From the IMG/VR virus record IMGVR_UViG_3300044612_001255, positions 1-64,000 of that record: a stretch of DNA of 64,000 bases; one strand, given 5' to 3'. Source of the stretch: a virus. The position numbers and the translations under genes were made by a program. A model generated the notes under the pieces. The model worked only from the letters and a program-made list of their open reading frames with translations. It made no database searches and was not told where the DNA came from. Positions 32,143-41,264 of the stretch are shown in pieces. Within the stretch, counting starts at the first letter, position 1, and each line of letters starts with the position of its first letter.

Positions 32143-32172
32143 AAAAAAACCTTCCCCCAGTGAGGGAAGGCT
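32143..32172 (-). terminator. terminator after the HNH endonuclease gene
   Basis: CCTTCCC (32150-32156) pairs with GGGAAGG (32164-32170). On the minus strand the stem is followed by TTTTTTTAT, a strong intrinsic terminator for the gene ending at 32201. Confidence 0.85.
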
Positions 32173-32200
32173 TTCTGAAATGTTAACCCAAATCTATAAA

Positions 32201-32602
32201 TCATTTACTTAACTCTTTTCTGTCATCAACTGTCTTTACATCGTGACAATCCTTGCAAAGAACTTGCAAATTGTCCACTTCACAAAACAATTTTTCAACA
32301 AATTCTGGAAGATCTTTAGCTGTCTGAAGACTTCCAGCTGGAACAATGTGGTCTACATTTATAGATGTTGCAGGAAACCATCCTTTACAGCAGTTGCATT
32401 GATATTCATACTTTTGTCTCTTGTTTGGCCCATGATAGTTACGCTTAGCATTCTCTTTACAGAGTGTGATAGGTTTCCACCATCTAGACTTTTGTCTTAA
32501 AGCACTTCGTATGAATGACCAGAATGCACTCTCTGTCATTGTTCCAGCATTTCTTGATTTAGGTTTTACACTACTTCTCTTTTTTACTACTTTCTTTTTC
32601 AT
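32201..32602 (-). CDS. HNH endonuclease
   Basis: This 133-residue protein has a basic N-terminus, a CNCC zinc-knuckle pair (about 69-72), the catalytic NVDHIVPAGSLQ (about 81-92), and LQVLCKDCHDVKT (about 112-124) with the second CxxC and final His. This is a complete classical HNH fold. It could be a free-standing homing endonuclease or a packaging/recombination nuclease. It stands alone between terminators, which favours the homing or mobile interpretation. Confidence 0.9.
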   Translation of the reverse strand: MKKKVVKKRSSVKPKSRNAGTMTESAFWSFIRSALRQKSRWWKPITLCKENAKRNYHGPNKRQKYEYQCNCCKGWFPATSINVDHIVPAGSLQTAKDLPEFVEKLFCEVDNLQVLCKDCHDVKTVDDRKELSK

Positions 32603-32684
32603 CTTCTTAATCCTTTTCCAACAAACCTAAATGAGTTTATTGGCTAATATAATAGTATTTTTCAACTATTACGCTAGGATGAAA

Positions 32685-34166
32685 TTATACAACTTCTTTA
32701 ACTCTACCACCAAGCTCGTCTTTCATCTTCTTTAGAGAGTTGACAATCTTACCTATCTCAGAAGAAGAAATAGCAGGGAGATTAAATTCATATTTCTTAA
32801 CTTCTTGAGCAAATGCTTTCTCAGCTCTTTCAGATAGAGATTCTAATTCATTCTCTACATAGAATTCATCCAGATCAATTGTGCTAAAGTCTAAGTCATG
32901 AAGAATCTGTGTTGCTTCATCTCTAGATACAGTGGAGATTGGAAGATACTCATAGCATCTACCTTTTGCTGTACCAATACCAACAACCTTCATAGGGTTG
33001 ATGAGCATCAATACAGATTGATCACCACATCCTACATAGTGAATTTGATCAGCAGTGAAGTGAAGACCAGCAGCAGCACAATCTTGTGTAGACCAGTTAC
33101 AATCCTCCATTGGCATCTTCACAACTTGACCAATACGAATGTCAAATGTCTTAGTCCAGTCATCTGTAAATCTGTTCTCTGCTCTGTTAGGAAGATCTAA
33201 ATACAAATCTGTAAGAACTCCTAGATCTGTACCCTCATAAGTCTTCCTGCTGTAAGTAGCTTCTCCTTCCCCATCACAATCATAACACATGATATATTCT
33301 TCATATAAATCATCCCAAATATCTCCTGTACCATCACAAGTCTCACACTTCTCAGTGTATTGTTCTGTCATTTCAGTATAGTGCATGAACTTGTATTCTC
33401 CATCAGGAGAAAGAATAACATGATAGTGATTAGGGCTTTTCTTCCACACAGCTTTAATCTTTGTGTACACCTCACTAACAAACTTAACAAGTTCATTTGA
33501 GCCATGTAGTGTAACAACATTTCTTAGAGCTACGAAGAAGCCTTGCTTAGTTATTCTGAAGCTGTTGTCTACAAGAAATCTGTATAACTCATCAGCCACT
33601 TCAGCACGAGGATTTAAGCAGCACCACATAAAGAATCTCTTCAATGACAGATATTGTTCATCATTGTAAACATCTTCATGCGGATCACTATCTCCATCCT
33701 GGTATAAAGAAATCACTTCAATAAACTTTTCTACAAGAAGCTGTGGCATTGTTCTGTTAATGCCCTTGAGTTTTACAGATCCATCTTCAACATCAAAGTC
33801 TTGCATTCTGGATAGCATTTCTAGTTTTGAAGAAATGTCTGCAAGAACCTTTTGCTGCTTCACTTCTTTAACCATCTCATCAGTGGAAAGCTTCTTGTTA
33901 AACAATGCAATGATTTCAATCTCATTGTTAGCATTCTTTACATCATTGAAGTCATCAACTGTACATGATGGCTTAGATAACACTTCTCCGTCCTTTAAAA
34001 CAACTGTAAGCACATCATTAACGAGTTTCAGTTTCTCGTATGGTTTAAAAGAAGTTTCTAGTTCTCTTCTTAGTAAACTGTTCTTCAATGCTTGTTCTTC
34101 TATCTTTAGATTATCAAGCATTCTTTTTGCGTTGGATTTGAACCAATCTAGTGTGAAAATTGACAT
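32685..34166 (-). CDS. rIIB: rIIB-like protein with inserted DnaJ-type zinc ribbon
   Basis: This 493-residue protein's C-terminal part resembles the T4 rIIB type: a DCNWSTQDCAAAGLHFTADQ-like segment (about 350-370) and MLINPMKVVGIG. The preceding gene encodes a GHKL ATPase like rIIA. An unusual element at about residues 274-306 holds two C-x-x-C-x-G-x-G repeats (CETCDGTG and CYDCDGEG), as in DnaJ zinc domains. In T4, rIIA/rIIB affect lysis and exclusion by resident phages through the membrane. The role here is inferred from pairing. An AAAACCAA element lies upstream. Confidence 0.7.
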   Translation of the reverse strand: MSIFTLDWFKSNAKRMLDNLKIEEQALKNSLLRRELETSFKPYEKLKLVNDVLTVVLKDGEVLSKPSCTVDDFNDVKNANNEIEIIALFNKKLSTDEMVKEVKQQKVLADISSKLEMLSRMQDFDVEDGSVKLKGINRTMPQLLVEKFIEVISLYQDGDSDPHEDVYNDEQYLSLKRFFMWCCLNPRAEVADELYRFLVDNSFRITKQGFFVALRNVVTLHGSNELVKFVSEVYTKIKAVWKKSPNHYHVILSPDGEYKFMHYTEMTEQYTEKCETCDGTGDIWDDLYEEYIMCYDCDGEGEATYSRKTYEGTDLGVLTDLYLDLPNRAENRFTDDWTKTFDIRIGQVVKMPMEDCNWSTQDCAAAGLHFTADQIHYVGCGDQSVLMLINPMKVVGIGTAKGRCYEYLPISTVSRDEATQILHDLDFSTIDLDEFYVENELESLSERAEKAFAQEVKKYEFNLPAISSSEIGKIVNSLKKMKDELGGRVKEVV

Positions 34167-34190
34167 AGTTTTGTTTTGGTTTTAAATGAA

Positions 34191-34213
34191 AAAGGGAGGA
34201 CTAAGCCTCCCTT
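34191..34213 (-). terminator. terminator between the rIIA-like and rIIB-like genes
   Basis: AAGGGAGG pairs with CCTCCCTT around a five-base loop. On the minus strand it is followed by TTTCATTT. It lies between the stop of the rIIA-like gene (34235) and the start of the rIIB-like gene (34166), so the two may be transcribed separately. Confidence 0.8.
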
Positions 34214-34234
34214 AAGTTATTGATTTTTAATTAA

Positions 34235-36547
34235 TTAACAAAATTGTTCTTCTAATTTATCTTCTTCAAGACGAGTGTAGTGATCAAGATTCACTTTGAA
34301 TTTGTGATACTTCATCAAATCTACCATAGCTCTTTCAACTCCTGGAGACATACTAGTATTATAAGTATAGAAATTAAGTGATCCAAGAAGAGCATTTAGA
34401 AAATACAGCTTTTCAAGAGTTGCTTTCATACGTATATACTCATGGTATATACTGTAATCGAAAAGGTTCTTCTCTTGTGCTAATTCAAGCATAGCGTTAT
34501 AAATCTCAGTGGATCCATCTCTATAGTTCTTGTTTCTATAGTCTTCAAGCAATGATAGCTTATTCATTAACTCGCTTGATACATTTTTCAAATAAGTATA
34601 TTTTCTGAAAACATACGTTTGATCAGTCATTAGCTTATTAATTACATAAGCAGTGACAAGCTTCTTGAATGGTTTGTTTGTACCCTCCATAAATTTTGAA
34701 TAAGACATTACATTGTTCAACTCTAGTTCTTCAAGCACCTTCATCTCTTTGGTTGACAGAGAGATTATAGTGATGTTCATTTTACCATAAGATATGCCAT
34801 ATAGCTTATCAAGCTTCAGGCTATCATCATGATGACTATACACCAATAGAGTTTTCTTCTTTGCTATCTCCTTCAAAGACCACGTGTCAGCAACAAACTT
34901 ACAATGCTTACCATCAACAAATCTTTCTAGTGGAGCTGCCTTCTTGACAATGATATCACCAGCTAGCTTCTCACGTCTATTAACTGCTGTTCTACCAGTA
35001 ATTTGCTTTCTAGACTGAATAAAGCTGTCTGGAACAACAACATCATCAAGATTCTTGAATCCAGAAATCATAGATTTCACAATACCCTGAAACTCTATGA
35101 TTGCCTCTCTCCAGTGTTCTCTGTTAATCTTAGAAAGTTCTAGCAGTTGATAATAGTTATCATTACGTTTCAAACTTTTGATATAACTAGAACCATCGCT
35201 TTTATTAAACAAAGAGAACGTTCCTGTTCTTTTCACAAAGTAATAATTGCTGTATGTACCATTCTGTAAATGAGTTCTTAGATACGCCTTCTTCAACTCT
35301 GAGATCCTAGAAGAATACATGTATGTGTTGTTGCCCATAACATTGTTTCTACTAACATTCGATTCCCAGCTTCCACTCTTCACTTCCTTGAACTTTCCTC
35401 TGTTGAGAGTGTATGTTACAGCATACTCATTTAGAATGTATTCACTCTTATCAACAAGCTTTCTTAGATCAAGATGTTTTACACCTTCCATTTTAGGCTC
35501 ATTCATCACTATATCGCTGAAGATAGATAGGTAACCAACGTTCAAAGACTTGCCAGGAACAATCTCTACACTTCTTTTCTTGCTGGTGTAATACTCTATC
35601 ACTTGATCAAATGTAGAGCAGTTTTGCATCTCACGATTGTATTTCTCAATGAAGAAGTCAGACATTTGTCCCAATCTTTTGAGAATAATGTCCTTAGCTT
35701 CTTGTGTATACCTGATAGCCTCTCTGTTTGGTGTTGGAAATATTCCATCAGTCAAACTAAATCTCAATGCTACAGGAAACTCTAAATGAGAAATACCAAG
35801 CTTACCAAAGTCTAGTGGATAATACACATTGTCTAGACAAATGTGTAGGTAATTATCCTTTGACATTTCAGAATACTGAAAGTGCTCACTACGATAGATG
35901 GTGAATTTGTTATTCAAAGTGTATCCAGCTGCTGTAACATCAAGATACACACTATCAAAATAAGCTAGTTGCTCCTGAATTTTGTCGTAGAAGCTAAATC
36001 TATCACCCCATTTAACTGGAATAATCACCTTGACACCATTTCCTTCAGCTGTAGGTCTTTCATACAGACGATCAATAGTGTTTGTGTCCTCACCTTCGTA
36101 CATCATATACTTACGTTCTATGTTATCTTTACGACAGATGAAATAGAAACTAGATGAATAAGCAAGAGGGGCTTTAAAGCCAAGCCCCATCATGCCTAAT
36201 TCTGTATTAGAGTTACGTTTGGTAGACTTACCATACTTACTAATGATGTTCCTCACATCATCATCATTTAGACCAACACCAAAGTCTTCTACAGAGAAGT
36301 AGTAGTTGTTATTGTCATCTAGTTTAAAACTTACAACAATTGGATCTTCCACACAAGCTCTTCTGTGACTATCTAGTGCATTACTTGCACACTCTCTGAT
36401 AGTTGAGCCTATTGAATCTGAATAGAGATTCTTACTTAACATCTGCATCAAAATCTGAGCAGAATCTAAGTCCAAAGACATTCCAATTGATTCGTTTATT
36501 TCGCCATCAGCGAAAACCATTGCTTCTTTTTGTTTTTCTAGTATCAT
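34235..36547 (-). CDS. rIIA: rIIA-like GHKL ATPase
   Basis: This 770-residue protein has the N-terminal GHKL ATP-binding fold. TIRECASNALDSHRRA supplies the Mg-binding Asn (about residue 53), FSVEDFGVGLNDDDV the DxGxG motif (about 80-94), and ELGMMGLGFKAPLAYSS the ATP lid (about 115-131). The remainder is a large, mostly helical region without recognised domains. The combination matches T4 rIIA and its relatives, which are found in several large phage groups, including crAss-like ones. It overlaps the next gene downstream of its own start by four bases. Confidence 0.85.
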   Translation of the reverse strand: MILEKQKEAMVFADGEINESIGMSLDLDSAQILMQMLSKNLYSDSIGSTIRECASNALDSHRRACVEDPIVVSFKLDDNNNYYFSVEDFGVGLNDDDVRNIISKYGKSTKRNSNTELGMMGLGFKAPLAYSSSFYFICRKDNIERKYMMYEGEDTNTIDRLYERPTAEGNGVKVIIPVKWGDRFSFYDKIQEQLAYFDSVYLDVTAAGYTLNNKFTIYRSEHFQYSEMSKDNYLHICLDNVYYPLDFGKLGISHLEFPVALRFSLTDGIFPTPNREAIRYTQEAKDIILKRLGQMSDFFIEKYNREMQNCSTFDQVIEYYTSKKRSVEIVPGKSLNVGYLSIFSDIVMNEPKMEGVKHLDLRKLVDKSEYILNEYAVTYTLNRGKFKEVKSGSWESNVSRNNVMGNNTYMYSSRISELKKAYLRTHLQNGTYSNYYFVKRTGTFSLFNKSDGSSYIKSLKRNDNYYQLLELSKINREHWREAIIEFQGIVKSMISGFKNLDDVVVPDSFIQSRKQITGRTAVNRREKLAGDIIVKKAAPLERFVDGKHCKFVADTWSLKEIAKKKTLLVYSHHDDSLKLDKLYGISYGKMNITIISLSTKEMKVLEELELNNVMSYSKFMEGTNKPFKKLVTAYVINKLMTDQTYVFRKYTYLKNVSSELMNKLSLLEDYRNKNYRDGSTEIYNAMLELAQEKNLFDYSIYHEYIRMKATLEKLYFLNALLGSLNFYTYNTSMSPGVERAMVDLMKYHKFKVNLDHYTRLEEDKLEEQFC

Positions 36548-36861
36548 CTTTCAATTTTAAATTTTTGTTGTTCTAAATAAATCATTGCTTCATTGTATTG
36601 CTCAAGGGTTTCATCATTCAAATCATTGACATTCACCTTAACCACTCTTGATGCATGCGGTGCATTGACATAAGACTTACTATAATTATGGAGATGTCTA
36701 TTTTCTTTATAAAAAACACTTAACGCATAAAGTGAATAGTATTGAATAGTTCCTGTTTTTCCACGTCCTACATAAATTCCAAGAAGCATGTAGTTATCAT
36801 ATCCTATCGCAATCAAATCACCTTTTCTTATTGTTCCAGTGTATTTGCTTTCAAACGTCAT
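36544..36861 (-). CDS. hypothetical small beta-barrel-like protein (105 aa)
   Basis: The N-terminal half (GTIRKGDLIAIGYDNYMLLG) looks like an SH3/KOW-type small barrel, and the C-terminus is helical. It overlaps both neighbours as ATGA. The next gene has a similar IGDVVIY start, so the two may be distant paralogues. Unknown function. Confidence 0.65.
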   Translation of the reverse strand: MTFESKYTGTIRKGDLIAIGYDNYMLLGIYVGRGKTGTIQYYSLYALSVFYKENRHLHNYSKSYVNAPHASRVVKVNVNDLNDETLEQYNEAMIYLEQQKFKIER

Positions 36862-37175
36862 ACCTCAATCACTTTAATTATTGGAGCAGAAAAATTCAAA
36901 TACTTCACCTCGTTAAACTCTTCAAGGTTGAAGTTCTGAGTTTTAAAGCTGCGTGTTCCTTCAATAACATACGCTCCATTTTTCCAAACATTTTTTGGGT
37001 AGGTTTTTACAGTAACATTCACTTTACATCTAGTAGGTTTATGATAAGTTGATGTGGGGGAGCTTTTAACAGGCTTCCTTTCAATCTTAGCACTTCTCAT
37101 TCCAACACCAGAAGAATATATCACTACATCTCCTATCTCTAGATCTTCTAAATCATTAACTAATTCTGTTATCAT
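36858..37175 (-). CDS. hypothetical small beta-barrel-like protein (105 aa)
   Basis: It begins with an acidic helix and then DLEIGDVVIYSSGVGMRSAK, an SH3/KOW-like opening, followed by a basic middle and an IKVIEV C-terminal strand. It is the same length as the next gene. Possibly nucleic-acid-binding. Confidence 0.65.
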   Translation of the reverse strand: MITELVNDLEDLEIGDVVIYSSGVGMRSAKIERKPVKSSPTSTYHKPTRCKVNVTVKTYPKNVWKNGAYVIEGTRSFKTQNFNLEEFNEVKYLNFSAPIIKVIEV

Positions 37176-37187
37176 AATGTGTTTTGT

Positions 37188-37928
37188 TTAAAATGGCAGA
37201 TCTTCATCTAACCACCAGATTTGTGTTTTCTTTTCATCTAATAGTACTCTATTCACTTTTGTGAATACACCTTCTGAATCCCAATCAGCGTTCTTGTAAG
37301 AAGCACTAGCTGGATGACTCAATTCGAAGGACCATGTTAACGGAGGCATGTAACGCTTAAACTTGCTAGCTTCCTTACCTAGAAATACAACAGGCACTCT
37401 GCTTGCAGCAATAGCATTCTCAAATACATACTTGATAAATGGCTCCCATATTTTCAAATGAGAACCAGCTTTATTGATTTCTGTAGTGAGAGCTGCGTTA
37501 AGCATCAATACGCCCTGCTCAGCTAGATATTCTACATTAGTGTTCTTTTTGTATTTCAGATTCAATCCTTTGTAACAATCTTTCTCTACAGCATTGTAAA
37601 ACTGCTCTAGTGAAGGTTGAAGCTTATCTGCAACAGAACATCCCATTAACAAACCATCTGCCACTGGCAGGCCATTTAACTGCGTGTGATAAGGACACAT
37701 ACCCAAGAGCACCACCTTCATTTCATTCAAAGGTGTTACTTTAAAACATTTATAGGTAACAGAAGAAAGAGGGGCAATTTTCTTACCCCTCCTAGATTCT
37801 GTTTTCAAATGTTCATAGATTGCATCACACTCTTCACTCTCAATAAATGGACGCATTACATCATGCCAACTCTCATGAAAGTGATCTTTGAATTTATCCC
37901 ACAACATCTGCTTCTTGTAATTGATCAA
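37188..37928 (-). CDS. ung: uracil-DNA glycosylase homologue with altered catalytic motif
   Basis: This 246-residue protein matches family 1 UDG in layout: MKVVLLGMCPYH (about 70-81) at the place of GQDPYH, a GVLMLNAALT element (about 139-148) and a C-terminal SHPAS (about 210-214) for HPSPLS. The catalytic Asp of GQDPYH is replaced by Cys (residue 78), and the His-Pro loop is also non-canonical. It may therefore be inactive on uracil, altered in specificity, or a structural replication factor as UDG is in poxviruses. It overlaps the upstream gene by 35 bases; a later Met at 37907 would reduce this to 14. Confidence 0.8.
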   Translation of the reverse strand: MINYKKQMLWDKFKDHFHESWHDVMRPFIESEECDAIYEHLKTESRRGKKIAPLSSVTYKCFKVTPLNEMKVVLLGMCPYHTQLNGLPVADGLLMGCSVADKLQPSLEQFYNAVEKDCYKGLNLKYKKNTNVEYLAEQGVLMLNAALTTEINKAGSHLKIWEPFIKYVFENAIAASRVPVVFLGKEASKFKRYMPPLTWSFELSHPASASYKNADWDSEGVFTKVNRVLLDEKKTQIWWLDEDLPF

Positions 37929-38697
37929 AGATTGTCAACTGTCTCCTAGTTGTCGACTCTTCAAATGATATGTTAACTGATTTACTTTTTATCTCACCAG
38001 ATGCATTCACAAAGAACTCATGAGCATCAACGTGATTGCCCATCCATAGTGTTGGATGAACCTCCTTCATTGAGTATGTGGTGTATTGATACAACTCCCA
38101 TAAACTTTCTGGAGCACCATAGTCAAACGTTGGTTTCTTCAACTCACGCTTGATGATATTCACTTGTGTGGATTCAATAAACTCTTTCTCAAGAATCATT
38201 CTTCCTACAAGCTCAGCTGTTACACGAGCATCAATCTGAACATGCTTCATAAGCTCACGCTCATCTTGCATTTTTCTGAATCCATCACCAGCAGCTTTAA
38301 TGTATTCTACAATAGCACTTGGTGTAAACTCTTGCACATCTCCTTGATGCTTTCTTTTGAATGCACCATAATCACCACTAACCATGCCGTTTTGACAAAC
38401 GATGATTTGTGTACCAATAGCAAACTTCAAGCTAAGACTTTTGTCATAGCTGTTCTGCCAGCCAATCTGTAGCTGCATTTCTCTATCAGCTACGTTGCTG
38501 ATTGTGAATCTGCCGTTAGCAATGTTACCATCTCTTGCAGCAGAATACTTTTCTGAATCAAGCTTAAATCCTGCTTGATGAATGCTCTCCAGGGTGAGGT
38601 CAATTAGTTGACCATGTGAAACAGGCTTATATGTTCTTGTTTCTTTAGGAAGTTCCGTACCTGTGAGGAAATATTTAGTTGTTGAATAAGTTGACAT
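37894..38697 (-). CDS. DUF932-like phage protein
   Basis: This 267-residue protein has the typical order PVSHGQLIDLTLESIHQAGF near the N-terminus, a beta centre with LKFAIGTQIIVCQNGMVSGD (about 91-110) and KRKHQGD, then a helical C-terminus. This resembles the DUF932 / phage-plasmid TIGR03299-type proteins found near replication genes. The biochemical role is not established. Confidence 0.65.
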   Translation of the reverse strand: MSTYSTTKYFLTGTELPKETRTYKPVSHGQLIDLTLESIHQAGFKLDSEKYSAARDGNIANGRFTISNVADREMQLQIGWQNSYDKSLSLKFAIGTQIIVCQNGMVSGDYGAFKRKHQGDVQEFTPSAIVEYIKAAGDGFRKMQDERELMKHVQIDARVTAELVGRMILEKEFIESTQVNIIKRELKKPTFDYGAPESLWELYQYTTYSMKEVHPTLWMGNHVDAHEFFVNASGEIKSKSVNISFEESTTRRQLTIFDQLQEADVVG

Positions 38698-38699
38698 AA

Positions 38700-38891
38700 T
38701 TAGTTACAGTTTTCTTTGATTAATTCTTCTACGTCTGATTTGCATAATTGTATTTCATTCCATACTGATGCACCATCTTCAATCTCACTGATTGCTAAGT
38801 CTAGTAGATCTTGTATTTCTTCTTTTAACGATGGGCACTTTTTAGCACGTTCTGTGCACCATGCCACTAAATCTTTTACTTCTTGATTCAT
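38700..38891 (-). CDS. hypothetical acidic helical protein (63 aa)
   Basis: The start at 38891 (MNQEVKDLVAWC) overlaps the primase stop by four bases (ATGA), which makes it preferable to an upstream Met at 38963. Several Cys and a Glu-rich helix are visible; no family recognised. Confidence 0.7.
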   Translation of the reverse strand: MNQEVKDLVAWCTERAKKCPSLKEEIQDLLDLAISEIEDGASVWNEIQLCKSDVEELIKENCN

Positions 38892-39901
38892 GGTATTATT
38901 AGTTTTTGTTTTAGATAGTGTTCTATAATTTGCATTCCATACTTCTTTGCCAGATCTGCCCAATCTTTGATTCCTTCTTGTAGATAGTACCTTGGTACAT
39001 TACAATAATCAAAGTTGAACATCTCTGTTACCATTTTAGAATTCTTCACACCTGGTACATCACTGTCAAAAGAAAGGATTTGGCTGCTTGAATTGTGTTT
39101 CAAGAAGTCAATATTGTCTTCAGAGAAGCATGCCACTCCTTCGTTTTGAACAGCACATGAATGAGGATAAATCTTCTTCATCACCATGTAGTCTTTCTTA
39201 CTCTTGTTTATGAAAGCCATCTTGGTTTTGTCAAGATTATCTTTGCCATCCATAGCAGATATTGGAACATTGTTTGGAAACCATTTAAAATCCTTATTAA
39301 ATGGTCTGTAAATCTTCCAATGTCCATCATAAAAGTAACCAAACCTAAGTTCAGTTTCTTTTAGATGAACAGCTCTTCTGTTCAGGTAGAGCTTCTTAAT
39401 AGAATAAACATTATTCTGCTTTAGATCTTCTATGTCTTGATGGTATTGGTTCCAGTATTCTAGCTCTTCGTTAGTGAACTTTCTAGCAATCACTTGAATA
39501 TGTGAATACTTCTTTTCCAACTTCTCAGGCTGTTCATACTTAGAAACAATCTCTACGTGACTAGGTAGATCATCTCTCTTCTTTAGTCTAATTCCTAGAT
39601 TAAAATCTCTATCAATCATTTCCAGACATTCATTATGCCCTACATTGAATAGCTGCTTTATGAAATCAAAGCATCCTCCTCTGTAGTGTGGATCTGAAAA
39701 ATCAAGATAGAATAATCTACCATCTTTGGAATAGATTGTAAAAGAGGGCCTAGACTCATTTCTGAATGGAGAATAAGTTGTTCTATTAACCTCCCATTTC
39801 TTATTAGGCATGTACCATCTGAATATATCATACTCAGATATTTTAGAAAGGATGGTTTCAAAATTTAATTGTTCGAATACTTTTTTCTCCCCAGTAATCA
39901 T
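38888..39901 (-). CDS. DnaG-type primase (Toprim), atypical zinc domain
   Basis: This 337-residue protein has an N-terminal CHC2-like fold without the cysteines (CPFHNEKTPS replaced by YSPFRNESRPSF, about 42-53; GRLFYLDF and GGCFDFIKQLF follow). The Toprim domain includes ACFSEDNIDFLKH (glutamate motif) and ILSFDSDVPGVKNS (the DxD motif, about 278-291). It should synthesise primers for the DnaB-type helicase and PolB replisome encoded on the same strand. The lack of zinc ligands is notable but occurs in phage primases. Confidence 0.85.
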   Translation of the reverse strand: MITGEKKVFEQLNFETILSKISEYDIFRWYMPNKKWEVNRTTYSPFRNESRPSFTIYSKDGRLFYLDFSDPHYRGGCFDFIKQLFNVGHNECLEMIDRDFNLGIRLKKRDDLPSHVEIVSKYEQPEKLEKKYSHIQVIARKFTNEELEYWNQYHQDIEDLKQNNVYSIKKLYLNRRAVHLKETELRFGYFYDGHWKIYRPFNKDFKWFPNNVPISAMDGKDNLDKTKMAFINKSKKDYMVMKKIYPHSCAVQNEGVACFSEDNIDFLKHNSSSQILSFDSDVPGVKNSKMVTEMFNFDYCNVPRYYLQEGIKDWADLAKKYGMQIIEHYLKQKLIIP

Positions 39902-40290
39902 TGATAATTCACATATTCTTTTACCTCGTTTATTCTAGATCCCATTGCAGCGTTGATTTTACTTTTCATTTCAAATCGTCTGTCGTTAAGGAAATAAACA
40001 CTTCTGGCTTTTGCAATAAATTCTTCATCAAATTGTTTACTAGCTTCCATTTTTCTCAGGTCATCTTCTACATCCCAGAGATTTTTGTTTACTATCAGAA
40101 GAAGATCATATAGCTCTTCTACTTCTTTGTTCTCTAAAAAGGGTGTTGCTACATCCATTAACTCTTGTAGCTCATCCTTTACCATTGCTAGCTTCTCTGT
40201 GTCGCTGATCATGACACGTTTAATATTGAGGATGCTCACTTTATCAAGTAGCTCCCCAATGCTTCCAGGTATCCAAATTACTTTTGCCAT
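39898..40290 (-). CDS. DUF6165-like helical protein
   Basis: This 130-residue protein has the pattern PGSIGELLDKVSILNIKRVM (about 8-27), VNKNLWDVEDDLRKME (about 68-83), then FDEEFIAKARSVYFLNDRRF (about 87-106), a conserved order in small helical proteins often found beside sugar or replication genes. The DUF name is from memory. It overlaps the primase start by four bases. Confidence 0.7.
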   Translation of the reverse strand: MAKVIWIPGSIGELLDKVSILNIKRVMISDTEKLAMVKDELQELMDVATPFLENKEVEELYDLLLIVNKNLWDVEDDLRKMEASKQFDEEFIAKARSVYFLNDRRFEMKSKINAAMGSRINEVKEYVNYQ

Positions 40291-40302
40291 AGTTTGTAAA
40301 TA

Positions 40303-40330
40303 AAAAAGGCCCTCATAAAATGAGAGCCTT
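40303..40330 (-). terminator. terminator after the SSB-like gene
   Basis: AAGGCcCTCAT pairs with ATGAGaGCCTT (one internal mismatch) around AAA. On the minus strand a TTTTTTATTT tail follows. Confidence 0.8.
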
Positions 40331-40349
40331 CAATTTAAAAGATTATTTA

Positions 40350-41243
40350 TTAATAATCAGCATCATCATTAGCAATCACTTTATTTGAGGCAACCATATT
40401 TGTTTCTGGATCATAATCATGTAGATCTTTGAATGTATAATAGTCTTTACATCCATACTCACCAGAAATCTTAACAACAAATCTTTCGTGTGGACGAAGA
40501 TCTTTTGACTTCTTAGATAGCAATGAAGATACTTTAGAAGAATCATTGTAATCATTCTCTTTAAGTCTGAATTGCTTCAATGAATATGCTGGAAGAAATG
40601 CTTTGTTGTATACGCTCTGATACTCTTTTACTTCTCCATCTTTTTCTCTAGTGGTAATTGTAGCCATTGCTACAAAGTTTCCACAATACTCACCATTCAC
40701 CTGAGAAGAGATTTCCTTAACATTTCCTCTAATAAGCTTCTTCCAATCTAGTGATAGAGTGGTATCATTTCTGCTGTAATCCAATTCACATAACCAGTTA
40801 CGTAGGAATTCATAGAACTCTTCCTCACCAACATAGGCAACTCTGTAGTCTTTTTCATTACCAGGAGTTCCCTTAAACCATTGTGCAAGACCATCTTCAT
40901 CAGCTGCCCAAGCACAAAGTCCTAGTTGGTTAATGTATTGCTTTTTGGTTCCATCCTTGTTCTCACGTTCTTTGTCTTCTAGATAGTAACTGATGTTAAA
41001 ATTCTGTCCAGATTTAACATCTTTTAACCATACACTGATTCTAACAGTGGTGTTGCCATCTCTGCTTTCGCCAAGATATTCTGTTGCCTTGCTGTCTTCT
41101 TTGAGTTCGATTCCTAGAATGTCTTTGTACTGCTCAATCGTTGGATTGATTGCAATAACACTAGCTTCGAATAAGCCAACTTTCTTTGGAAACTCACTTC
41201 CACCTTCTTTTCTTTCTCTTTTTGATCCGCCAATTCCTGACAT
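40350..41243 (-). CDS. putative single-stranded DNA-binding protein
   Basis: This 297-residue protein has a beta-rich middle domain (VRISVWLKDVKSGQNFNISYYLED) and a distinctive acidic-aromatic C-terminal end (ANDDADY). Such a tail recruits partners in phage SSBs of the gp32/gp2.5 kind. It lies next to a Sak4-like ATPase and an SF2 helicase. Sak4-type annealing proteins usually need a partner SSB, which supports the call. No zinc or ATPase motif is seen. It remains a prediction from tail and context. Confidence 0.6.
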   Translation of the reverse strand: MSGIGGSKRERKEGGSEFPKKVGLFEASVIAINPTIEQYKDILGIELKEDSKATEYLGESRDGNTTVRISVWLKDVKSGQNFNISYYLEDKERENKDGTKKQYINQLGLCAWAADEDGLAQWFKGTPGNEKDYRVAYVGEEEFYEFLRNWLCELDYSRNDTTLSLDWKKLIRGNVKEISSQVNGEYCGNFVAMATITTREKDGEVKEYQSVYNKAFLPAYSLKQFRLKENDYNDSSKVSSLLSKKSKDLRPHERFVVKISGEYGCKDYYTFKDLHDYDPETNMVASNKVIANDDADY

Positions 41244-41264
41244 AGCTTTAATTGTTTAGTTGTT

